From Zizania palustris (Eukaryota > Streptophyta > Magnoliopsida > Poales > Poaceae), in assembly GCA_019279435.1 (NCBI GenBank), contig JAAALK010000082.1, forward strand, positions 83,548,989-83,612,988: a DNA stretch of 64,000 nucleotides, read 5' to 3'. Position 1 is the stretch's first letter, and every line of letters begins with the position of its first letter. Under the pieces are notes generated by a model. The model saw only the letters and a program-made list of their open reading frames with translations. It was not told where the DNA came from and did no database searches. Positions 33,670-43,155 of the stretch are shown here, in pieces. Both the position numbers and the translations under genes were made by a program.

Positions 33670-36600
33670 TCATGAAAAATCGGTATCTATACCAAGAAGG
33701 AATCGAAGACCCCTTCGATCTCTAGAGCTAAGGTTGGAACGACTAGTTCCAGAGCCGGGAGTTCTAACAACTTTGCGTTTAACTCTCCTACCTCCCTTCG
33801 AAGCTCTAAAGTCTTTCTGTTCTTGTTGAAGCTCGGCCCAAGTTCGAAGTCGTTCAAAGCTTCTTTCCCAGCTTCCAAGTTCTTCAAGCTTTTTATCTTG
33901 AGCTTCATCTTCATCTTTGGACCATGCAATGTCTTCAGAAGATGAAGTTTCCAAGTTAACTTCTTTTTCTTCCTCTTTAATATAAGTAAGTATGTCTTTG
34001 CTTACTTCGGGCGTAATCGCACCGGACCTATCCCGAGGAACTAAAAATCGAGGGCGCTTGTGAAGTTTTAAAATATCGAAGGTAGCCCATAGTAGGCGGA
34101 GTTCATCGTTAACGTCTAACACTTCGACATCTTCCATATGAGGCAAAACCTAAAAACATGATAAGCAAATTTTCATTCATAAATGTACAAAAGCATAATG
34201 CTTTACATAGTCAAAGATCCTAAGATAATTCTAAACCTGCGGGTTTGGCGGAGGCTGGCTGCTCGAAGCTTGGGACCGAGCTTGCTTCTGGCGTTGCCCT
34301 TCATCGATCCAAGCCTTGATCGCAGAGCGACCTTCGGCTCTCCATGAAGTTTGAAAGGCTTGCCAAGCAGCGGCCACACCTTCGGAAGGAGTGAGAAGCT
34401 GATTGTCATCAAAGGTAATGGGAACCGCCCCTGCGTTCAGAGTTATTGCTTGGCCTAGATCGTCATAGTAACGAAGTATGCCGATAGCAGCCACTTGTCC
34501 GGAGATTTCTCCGTACCGAATGCCTACTGTCTTCATTTGCTTCGCTGCTCCTTGGATCCTCTTCAGCCATCGCAACAGGGGGATGTTGTCCTCTGAAGGA
34601 AGCGTCCCAGTAGTACCAAAGTACTCTAGAACGCCTAGCAGTTGGTTCATGACCTCCGCAGCTACCTTCTCCGACTTTAGCTTGTCTTCAACTAAGGCAT
34701 CCTTCGCCGAAGTTAATTCTCTTACCACTCCAGAGAGCCTAGCTGCCTCCGTAGCTAAAGAATTTTTCTGGTTGAGTAGCTGGCTAGCTTCTTCGGCAGC
34801 TTTGGCTTTTTCTTCTTGAAGCCTGACAAGCTCAGCTCCCACCGTAGCGTGCTCCGCCTGCATCTTTTCAATTTCTGCTCGAAGCACAATTTGTTCTGCT
34901 TCGAGCTCTTTGTTCGCAGCTTCCAAGCTTTGTCTAGCCCTGCGCTCCATTGAAACCATGTTGTCTAAGTGGGAAACCCGACCTTCGGAGATAGTAAGAT
35001 TTCGTTGAAGAGTTGTATTTTCCTCTCGAAGGCGAAGGTTTCCATGCTCATTTGAAATGTTCGCAGCTCGGGCCAAGACTGTTTGCTGCGAAGAGAAAAA
35101 ACCAAGGTGAGAAGTTATTTGTATATAAGTTTGATTTTGTTTTGTAGGTACTTCGTACCTGGTATGCTGCACGTTCCATGGCAGCGTTAAGATCCGAACT
35201 CTCTGCCTCGCTTAAGATGGCCACCAAGTCCGTCTCCCCCACTTCGCGACTAGCTCGATCCAAAGGCTCGAGCAAAGTCCGAAGTCCAGTTCTTCGCTCC
35301 AAGAAAGGAGCTAGAAGAGGGAGCATACTCAGGGCCTAGTGGTCATCTTCGTTTGGTGAAGGCCCGGAGTGCTGAGCTGTGTCTTTTGGAGCTCCGGCAG
35401 ACGGACCCCCCTCCGTAGATTGGCTTTCGTCTGTTGACTCAGACGGAGTTGATCCTGAGCTCGGAGCAGGAAGGTGGTCCATCTTGCCTTTGCCTTTTCT
35501 AGGTCCCATTTGAGTGACTTCTGGAATCGGCTCCGAAGTTGTCGAAGGCCCAGGAATTATATCTTCGGGACGGACCTCTTCCACGGGAGTAGATCCTGTT
35601 GAAACAAAGGTATTATACATTGTATAATTTCACAGGAAAAAAGAACAAAAGAATTATGCGAAGTTTACCTTCGACGTTTTGGCGACGGGTGAGCATTGGG
35701 CTGCTTGGCGGGTCGAAGGCTACTCCAAAGTCCTCGTCAGAGTCAATAGTCGAATCTTCGACTGTTGGAGCATCTTCGAGAGCGGCCGTTGTTACTTCAC
35801 CCAGAATCGAAGTTGGTTCTACAACAGCTTTGACTCCACCTTCGTTCTCAGGGGCTCCGTCTTGCGGTAAATTTTCTTGAGCAGCCAGAGTCCTCACTTG
35901 CTCAAGGTTGTCTTGAGACTCCGTCACGCTCGCAGCTTCATCGATATTTGCTTCTCTTTGGGCTGCATCTTCATCGATTAAGTCAACAAGCATCCTGCCT
36001 TCATCCTCCAAAGAATCGGAGACCGAAGCTCTTGGGCTTGAAGGCACAGCGACTCTTGGCTTTCGAGCCACCTTCTTTAGCGGAGTCTTGGCGGAGCTCG
36101 AAGCTCCAACTTCGGCTTTTCTCTTTTGGGCCCTTTCTCCGAAGGCACCCAATCCACTAGAGGGGGCGGAACAACTTCGAGTAGCCCCCATACTCGGTTG
36201 GACCGTTCCCAAGTACCAACCAATTTAACCCTCCATTCCTTCTCGGTTGGAGTCGGGACACCCAGAATCTTCTCCGAAGCTCATACAATCTGCTCCAAAG
36301 TTATAGGGGCTGAAGAGGCTGAAAAATGAGTTAAGTTGGTTATTTCTTTGAATGAATATACATGACATATGTTGTTTTCGAAGTTACCTGCAGGGCTTGA
36401 GTTTGAAGAAATTTTGCGGAGACCACCCTCCGAATCTTCTTCGAAGGTGGTCGGCCAGTTGGCCATCAGGGGAGGGATCTGAAGCCCGAGGAATTCTTCC
36501 GCTAAGTCCCGCATGCTCAGGCGGTGACTGAATTTTTGGAGTAGGCTAAGGCGAGCTTCGAGCTGGCCCAGATCCGGATGCACAAGAGCTTCCTTTCAGA

Positions 36601-37340
36601 AGTTGATATCTTGCAAGGGTCCAGCTAGGCGACTGCTTGCCCCAACTTCGGCATAAAACCACTTCAAGATCCAGTCTATATACCATCTGGCATTGATGGC
36701 CTTGGCGGGAAACCGGAGAGCATACTCGTCTCGAAGCCTGAAGTTGATGCTTCCGAAGGCCACCACCATCTTTTCACCTCCGGGGCCTACGAAGGTTTTT
36801 GGTTGGCACGAAGCTCTGTGCAGCGCTGCGAAGATCTCAGCCCTTCCTTCGCAAACCTTCGGCTCGTAACGCCCATTCGAAGATGGCAAGACGAGCTACT
36901 GCATTCGGAGAGAGCTGGGGGAGAGTAACGTGAAATAAGTCCAATACCTCAGCTAAGAAGTCAACTGCCGGAAGCCCCAAGCCAGCTTCGAAGAAAGCTT
37001 CGAAGACAACTACTCCTCCGGGCCTTGGTGACGGAATGACCTCTTTCCCGGGTTTGCGAATCATGACTCCAGAACTGATTTTGCCTTCTATTGCGGCCAC
37101 GAGTGATTCCATTTTGCAGGTTGAAGGTCCCAATTGATAGGACTGATCCGCGTACTTCGTTGATGCTGGGAAGAGGTCTTGAGGGCCGACATTTTGGGGA
37201 TTTCTCCCCGCTGCCGCCATTGCTGTCGTTGATGGTGTTGGAGTTGCCGTCACCGATGTCGTAGCCACCGCTGCTGCCGCAGCCTGCTGCCGGGCCAAGG
37301 TTGAAGCTGCTCCAGGACCCTTGAAACTGGTTTTCGCCAT
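33670..37340 (-). pseudogene. Five-exon antisense gene of D (Transposase_28-like, coiled coil)
   Basis: Start ATG at 37340 (MAKTSFKGPGAAS). Exon 1 (37340-36388) has the Transposase_28-like block (FEAFFEAGLGLP, LPQLSPNAV, FEWALRAEG), a 1-bp insertion near 36862, a TGA at ~36597 and an LSMRDLAEEFLGL block. Introns, all GT-AG on the minus strand, are 36387-36319, 35668-35596, 35158-35086 and 34236-34150 (69-87 bp). Exon 2 (36318-35669) has GTWERSNRVW and basic patches (KRKAEV, KKVARKPR); exon 3 (35595-35159) has MLPLLAPFLERR; exon 4 (35085-34237) is a long coiled coil; exon 5 (34149-33670) is a conserved C-terminal domain. About 1120 residues if intact. Three nonsense codons and one frameshift make this copy inactive. 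Basic patches suggest a nuclear protein; function is unknown. Confidence 0.85.
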
Positions 37341-37444
37341 GGGATCTCACGGATTGCTTCAGAGGAAAAACGGAGGCTAGGGCTTGTCTGATGGTTTGTT
37401 GCACGAAAGCGGTGGAAAGGTACTCGAGAAGGGTCTGGGCCCTC

Positions 37445-37452
37445 TATTTATA
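37445..37452 (-). promoter_or_regulatory. TATA box of the D antisense gene
   Basis: TATAAATA on the minus strand lies 105-112 bp upstream of the ATG at 37340. The region from here to the polypurine tract (37453-37767) has no gene and is the presumed promoter, placed between the antisense gene and the 3' LTR. Confidence 0.6.
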
Positions 37453-37767
37453 GCCCAGACCACGATTTTTTACCATTTGCATCTGCCGTTTGGCATTCTT
37501 AACCGTTACTTTGTTGTGGAATTAGCGCATCGTGTAACTTCCGTTAGAAGAAAGAAGCCAACGACTATTTCTTCCAAGTCTAAAAAGGCTTTCGGGCTCT
37601 CGAGTTAGTTCTAAGATGGTTCGAATGTAATTTTCTTAGAAACTGATTCAGAGTTTTGCATCTCCACGTATTTCGGAGGTGATTTAAATCTGCTAACCCC
37701 TACGCATGATTATTTTTCTTGCGTATACTGCTTTCCTAACATTACAGATTTAGCGGAGAAGCGTATT

Positions 37768-37778
37768 CGAGGGTCTAC
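37768..37778 (+). other. Polypurine tract of D
   Basis: CGAGGGTCTAC precedes the 3' LTR, a one-base variant of the GAGGGGCTAC tract of A1, A2 and B. Confidence 0.7.
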
Positions 37779-38273
37779 TGTTGGGGGAAAATATTCCATC
37801 TTCGGGGTTATTGCAGTAACAGGACAAAGGCTGGTGATTAAGTCAAAGATTTCCAGCATGTATCTCCGGGGATGCATTGAATCAAGTTCAAAGTATGATG
37901 ACGGACTATAGTTCGGAGTATATCTTCGAACTTGGACTCTTCCGAGAGCTTCTTTGCCAGCTAAGATAGAAGACTTATCTTCTTTCTCATTAGATTAGTC
38001 TTTTACGATTTTAGCCCTATTAAGGGTAACGAATAGTTTCCACTTTTTCGGTTGTAATAGAGGGGTAAAAAGGTCTTTTCCTTAATGTTTGGGCCTATAA
38101 ATACCCCCCATTTTACCCTGTAATACGGACCGGATACAAGTTATTCAATACACACTTTCAAACTATTTCAAGCTATTATCCTTTCGGAGGCTTGGAATAG
38201 TTTACTTCGCAAACACTTCGTTTGTTAGTTTCTAATCTTCAGAAACCTGTTAGCGTAATCTTTAACGCCAACA
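37779..38273 (+). repeat. 3' LTR of D
   Basis: The LTR is 495 bp with TATAAATA at 38096-38103, followed by the duplicated target GGTGA. Confidence 0.92.
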
Positions 38274-38460
38274 GGTGAGAACAAAGATTGTCATCTAGTA
38301 ATTTTTTTTGGGATAACAAGTAGAAAATGAAGTGGGATTGAGTCAAGGTTACAAAGCAATAGAATGAATTTTCATAAATTCTATTTTTTAGATTTTTGCA
38401 AATAAGTCCTAAAGACAGTCTATTTGGCTTCCTGCAGTCAAGTCGGCTCTGATACCATCT
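38274..38460 (-). other. C interior remnant, 5' side, with Met-tRNA PBS
   Basis: After the GGTGA duplication this ~180-bp stretch leads to the complement of TGGTATCAGAGC at 38446-38457, three bases from the LTR. No coding sequence. Together with 28170-28810 it is all that remains (or ever existed) of the C interior. Confidence 0.75.
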
Positions 38461-39423
38461 TGTAACGCCAAGATTTAATAAATCCAGACCTTTATTGAAA
38501 TTCCATAGAAAATCAATAAACAAGACGTTCATCACACGACTGCGTACAATACGTCAATCAATTATGGTTCGTAGACCATATTATTACAAAAGAATTAAAT
38601 AAAAGAGAAACTAATAAAATAAATCCTCTAGATGAACGCCTTCTTCTAGTCTCGTGCCTTGACCGAGTCTCTACTCCAGACCGTCACCCACCTCGTAGTA
38701 GACTGCCTCTGGTGGTGTAAGTCAACGGGGGTGAGTACAATCGTACTCAGCAAGCCACTGAATGCAAGATAATAACAAGGAAAGTTGTAAATCAATTAAA
38801 TGTGATCAAGTTATTTATACAGAATGTAAACATGTGTATGCATCATCTTCTAACTCGAGGGGTACAGTCAGCCCACCCTCGCTCAACAGTCCTTACATGC
38901 CATGAATAACTCAATCATTCAAACAATTGTAAACTAACTGCGAGAAATCACACAACCCGCCCTTGACCGTGGGCTCGGCTTTTTGAAAAGATTTAAAACT
39001 CTGATTAGAGGTGTACCACTGTACCCACAAGGCACGCACTCATCACTTACACCAAAGTGTAACGAGATGACCCATACCCACAACCTTCCATATGGACCGC
39101 CTCGACCTGACAGCACCCTCTTATGGGTTTCATATGGTGCCCCGACGCGTCGAGCCAACACCATACCCCCCTTGAGCCACATCGGTACAAGTCACCCGCA
39201 GGTTGCCCCTTGCCCCCTCCACTATGGTGCATCAAGTCGGTTTGTCCCATACTTCCAGTTAGGACTTACCCATTAGACTTGTGGTTAGTACGGATGTGCT
39301 TTGCAACAGATCTCGCAGACCGGTCCTTATAGTGCCCTGGGTGCGACTAAATCCTTTTCTTGAAATTCATTTATTAATTACTTTATTTTATTTTTAACGC
39401 CTAATGAAAATCAGGACGTTACA
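38461..39423 (-). repeat. 5' LTR of C, internally deleted
   Basis: The LTR is 963 bp. It matches 16532-~17440 and then jumps, at ~39348, to the last ~75 bp (match to 28095-28169). The missing middle, roughly 3.2 kb, is present in the other LTR. The ends are intact and the target duplication CCCTC follows. Confidence 0.85.
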
Positions 39424-39428
39424 CCCTC

Positions 39429-39926
39429 TTCGGGGTCTGCTTCGGAGTCCTCATTGGAGCCCCCTCAGCTACCTCTAACTGAAGACCTCCGGCAAGTACT
39501 CTGAACCAGGAGAAGTATCCAAGCATCACTATAGTGCAAAGCCATACCGGGGTCCCTCGCCCCTGGTATGCTGTATACCTACTTCAGAAGTGATGTTTCT
39601 CTACTGCGTCTGTAAAGTCAAATGTACATTAACCTAGCCTTTCCCTTCTTGCCCCCATAAAGCCTACGGCTTGTAGAGGGCAATTGGGTATTTTACTTTG
39701 GCATACGAGCCTATAAAAGTAGGGCCATGCCCTTGTAATAGGGAGGTGGTTCAGTAGAGGCAAAACTATGCCAAATCCACTTTAAACTGGACGTAGGTCT
39801 ATTATCCCTCCGGGGAGGCCTGAACCAGTATAAATTTTCTCTTCTTCTGTGAGAACCCTTCGAGGTTCATTCTACACACCGTATATGACATAAAAACCTG
39901 TTGTAGCTAACACAATTGCTACAACA
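39429..39926 (+). repeat. A3 5' LTR, second part
   Basis: It continues 16247-16531 after the C insertion, with TATAAAAG at 39712-39719, and ends TTGCTACAACA. The joined LTR is 783 bp. Confidence 0.85.
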
Positions 39927-39928
39927 GT

Positions 39929-39946
39929 TGGCATCGTCTGTGGGGA
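39929..39946 (+). other. Primer-binding site of A3 (mutated tRNA-Asp type)
   Basis: TGGCATCGTC followed by GGGGA, two bases after the LTR. It differs from TGGCGCCGTC in A2 and D by two substitutions in the GGCGCC core. Confidence 0.6.
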
Positions 39947-40284
39947 AGCTTATTGTACAAAAAGCTAAGTTCTTTGCCACTGCTTGTATTTCGAAGTGCT
40001 CTTTCGGAGGGAGCTTCAGAATCCAAGGATTTCGCACACCCTTCGGCAAGAGACATCAAGTACAGGTCAAAAGCCTCTCTCGCCTTCCACCACCCCTCTC
40101 GCCTCAGAGTGCACCCTTCCGCAAGGGGCTCCGGGCACGCGCCGAAGGCCTCGGAAGCCCTAGGGGCTATGAGGCAAGCTCTTTTAGACCACACGGAGTT
40201 GCTCGATCTTTGGATCAGTCAAGCTTCCAAAGGTATGTGCACAACTCGAAGCTCCGCTTTGTTCTACAAAGAAGCACATTATTT

Positions 40285-40680
40285 AAACCCTCGAAGCCTT
40301 GCTTCACCTTATTTAAAATCGAAGCCTTGCTTCGCTTTATTGAAAATCAAAGCCTTGCTTCACCTTATTTAAAATTGAAGCCTTGCTTCGCTTTATTGAA
40401 AACCGAAGTCTTGCTTCGCCTTAAAATCGAAGCCTTGCTTCGCTTTATTGAAAACCGAAGTCTTTCTTTGCCTTAAAATCGAAGCCTTGCTTCGCTTTAT
40501 TGAAAACTGAAGTCTTGCTTCGCCTTAAAATCGAAGCCTTGCTTCGCTTTATGGAAAATTGAAGTCCTGCTTCGCTTTAAAATCGAAGCCTTGCTTCGCC
40601 TTATTTGAAATTGAAGCCTTGCTTTGCCTTATTTAAAACCCAAGCCTCGCTTCACTTTGCAAAAACCGAAGCACTCCTCC
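40285..40680 (+). repeat. A3 leader array of GAAGC...GCTTC hairpin units
   Basis: About 14 units of GAAGCCTTGCTTC or close variants (arms GAAGC/GCTTC around CTT) stand in alternating partners, forming a ~55-bp dimer repeat separated by ATTGAAAA-like stretches. More scattered units follow to ~41130. The leader 39947-41637 has no supported gene; frames such as 39916-40476 are read through the array and show no family motif. Confidence 0.75.
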
Positions 40681-41637
40681 GAAGGCTACACAGTGCCTTT
40701 GGGCATGTAGCAGTGGGCTGCAAGACTCCCTCGGGCGACGGCTCGAGGCGTCCAGGACTTCCGGGCAATGGCTCGATGTGTTCGGGATTCTAGGCTCCGG
40801 CCTAATGCATCTCTGGGTCGTAGGTGGCCCAGAGTCGAAGGTGGCTCAACCTATCACAGGTTCAGTGAATCCACACAACCCATTCCTTTCATTTAGTACA
40901 AGATCAAGCTCAGAAGCCTTGCTTTGCTATCTGAACATGCTTCGAAGCCTTTCTTCACGTGTCAAAATCTAATATAAGATTTAAGTATACCGAGGCCAAG
41001 CTTCGCCTAAAATTTAAATGCGCTTCGGATCCCTGCTCGCGCATATTTACTATCAAAAACCAAGCATGCTGAAGCCATGCTTTGCTTAATTTGAGTACAT
41101 TGAAGCCTTGCTTCGCTTCAAATTAAAGCGTTCGAAGCCCAAAAGAGGCCTCCGATCGACGCAATACAAGCCTCCGAAGTCGCCCAAGGCGCACCCCTTC
41201 GCAATTTATAATTGCGCACACTGGCAATGCCCAAGTCCCTAACCACCACGCGCAAGGGGGAACCGAGGTATGCATGTGAAGTGTGCGAATGAAATGCGCA
41301 TTACGATCGTGACAAGCTAAATGTTCGAACCACACAAGTGTGCAAAGCATTCAAATTAAGTATGCATTTATAAATACAACAAATTCCATCCATTAAACAC
41401 CAAAAGCGAAGTATGTTACAGGTACACTTCGAGAACTAAAAACTATGAGTAATCTATGTCTAAGCCTAGGAAAAAGTGAGCTCGAGGCCCCGACACGTTC
41501 AGACCTCGCTTGCTCTTCTTCTGGGCAGGGCCCCCTTGACTGGACGAAGCCCCATCGGAGCCTGATCTCCTGCGTCTAGACCATCCACGCTCTAAAGCCC
41601 TCAGATCTCGTTTTTCTCCTTCTAGGTTGGTCCAACT

Positions 41638-43155
41638 CTAGAGCATAGGTGGTGCCATATCGAAGGCAGAAAAGTCTAAGGCTTCGTCACCTTGTAAGGT
41701 TGTACCCGAAGACTGCACCCCCTCGCCACTCAAGACTACTTCAAAATAGCTCAAGTCTGGCGAAGATGAAGAAATCCGAAGGGGCTCCATCTTCATGGTA
41801 GCCAGCGGCTCCTGAGCTACTTCGGGAATAGCTTTGCCCTGAGGACCCCTCGGAAGTTTGAACCGAGGGGGGCCTTCGGACCTAGCTACTTCAAGCACCA
41901 CCCAAAGTTGGCGAAACTCTTATGAATCCTCAAGCATTTCGAAGTCGACAACTGAAGGCTGAGCCTGGGCAAGTATAAAGTACCCCCGTATTTCTATTAA
42001 TAAATTGATAGTCATTTACAGGCCTACGGCTATGAATTACAAAAAGCCTAAGGAGGTCTACACCTTCGGTGGTGGAGGGTTCGACATTGAACGCTGAGCT
42101 AGTGAGGCCTATGCCCTGGCTCGGCAAAGACGGGAGACCCGTTGCAGATCAAGGACCGCTTCACACCCTTGGGCCTTCCAGGGTTCTTAAAGCCGGCGCC
42201 ATGCTCCGCGGACTATCGAGGGTGGCGAGACCAAGTGGGGGCCTCCGAAGGCCACCGACGTGGCCGAAGTCACTGCCTAGAGGTGGTTGCACCCCACGTT
42301 GTGAAGCATTTGCAACACCCCTTGGCCAGCCACTCACCTGGCCATCAGCGCGAAGCCCTTCATCGACACCTCTGCCATCTCCACAGCCATCTAAGGGAAC
42401 TCGAGGTAGTCCCCGACTTGATCTTGAGGATTGAAGTCTATGGTCGGGCACTCGGTCCCCAGGTGCTCGAGGACTTTGGTCAAGCTCGAGGCTGCCTTGT
42501 CGACCCCTCAGACCATGAAGTCTTCTAGAGATCGATTGGCTACACGAAGATTAGAGCACTCCACCGCCAGCTTCGCCTTGGTCTCCTCTGAAGCCCGAAA
42601 TGCTTCTAAAATCTTTTGTCTCCGAGGCCAAGGGTTCTCTTGCCTTGACTGCCTCGGACCTCACCGCCTCTGCCGCTGCTTCAGCTTGCCTTCACCTCTC
42701 GGCCTCCTCCGAAGCCTGGCACCGAAGGGTGTCCCTCTCCTCTACCAAAAGAGTCACCCGATGGTCCGCGGAGGCTACTGCCGCAGTGTTCAGTGCGAAG
42801 GCCTGGCAAGATTCAAGAAATCTTCAGTATTGATTAAAAAAAGCTAAGTATCGCTCGGAGCTCGTGTGAAGCTTTGCTCACCTGGACGAGGGCTTCATGG
42901 GAATTTGCAAAGAGATCGAGGTGGCTAGCGCAGCTAAGATGTGCCACCAAGTCCCATTGCCCCACAAGAACACAGCCCTCGTAAAAGTAGTTAATGGCTG
43001 CCTCCATCACAGGTCCCCTCGGAAGCAGAGGTCAAACCGTCTGTGTCACAGGCTCTGCTAGAGCCGGGCTCTGGTCTACTACCTCGACCACCTCTTTAGC
43101 TTGCTCCTGAGAGGCCCCTCTGTCGCGGTTGTCCCCCTCATTCTCTTTGGATGAA
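41638..43155 (-). pseudogene. Antisense gene of A3, last exons
   Basis: The final exon (about 41955-41638) encodes DFEMLEDS, a stop, then LWVVLEVARSEGPPRFKLPRG and runs to a stop after DMAPPML. It aligns with exon 5 of D (LWATFDILKLHKRPRFLVPRD). An intron lies between ~41960 and ~42060. The coiled-coil exon covers ~42060-42830 and is broken by several frameshifts. The next linker exon is reached at ~42880-43155, where F is inserted. The gene resumes at 54539. Function is unknown; this is the most decayed of the five copies. Confidence 0.65.

Larger units (their letters stand above)
28811..38273 (+). mobile_element. Element D: Tat-lineage Ty3/gypsy element with an antisense gene
   Basis: D is 9463 bp, with two 495-bp LTRs beginning TGTTGGGGGAAAATA and ending CGCCAACA, and target duplication GGTGA (28806-28810, 38274-38278). 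It runs LTR, tRNA-Asp PBS, truncated protease, RT with YMDD, RNase H, a second RNase H domain, integrase, a tandem-repeat spacer, a five-exon antisense gene on the minus strand, polypurine tract and LTR. The additional RNase H after the RT-linked one is the hallmark of the Tat lineage. Gag and the N-terminal half of protease are absent, because the protease remnant starts only ~35 bp after the PBS. Confidence 0.92.
16532..39423 (-). mobile_element. Element C: long-LTR, nearly interior-less gypsy-like element
   Basis: C is in reverse orientation. Its ends are TGTAAACGCC (16532) and GGACGTTACA (39423), with target duplication CCCTC. The 3' LTR is on the left (16532-28169, containing E) and the 5' LTR on the right (38461-39423). 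The complement of a methionine-tRNA PBS lies at 38446-38457. The interior is only 28170-28810 plus 38279-38460, about 820 bp, split by D (target duplication GGTGA). It carries no recognisable gag-pol. LTR motifs resemble those of plant chromovirus (Del/Tekay-like) elements, but without coding sequence the lineage remains a guess. Confidence 0.8.

Noticed and set aside
39916..40476. 186-codon plus-strand frame in the A3 leader as a sense gene
   Set aside because: It is read through the tandem hairpin array, has no conserved counterpart in A2 and no recognisable motif.
40285..40680. Regular short repeats resembling a CRISPR array
   Set aside because: Units are short palindromes with repetitive, not unique, spacers, lie in a retrotransposon leader of a plant genome and have no cas genes.
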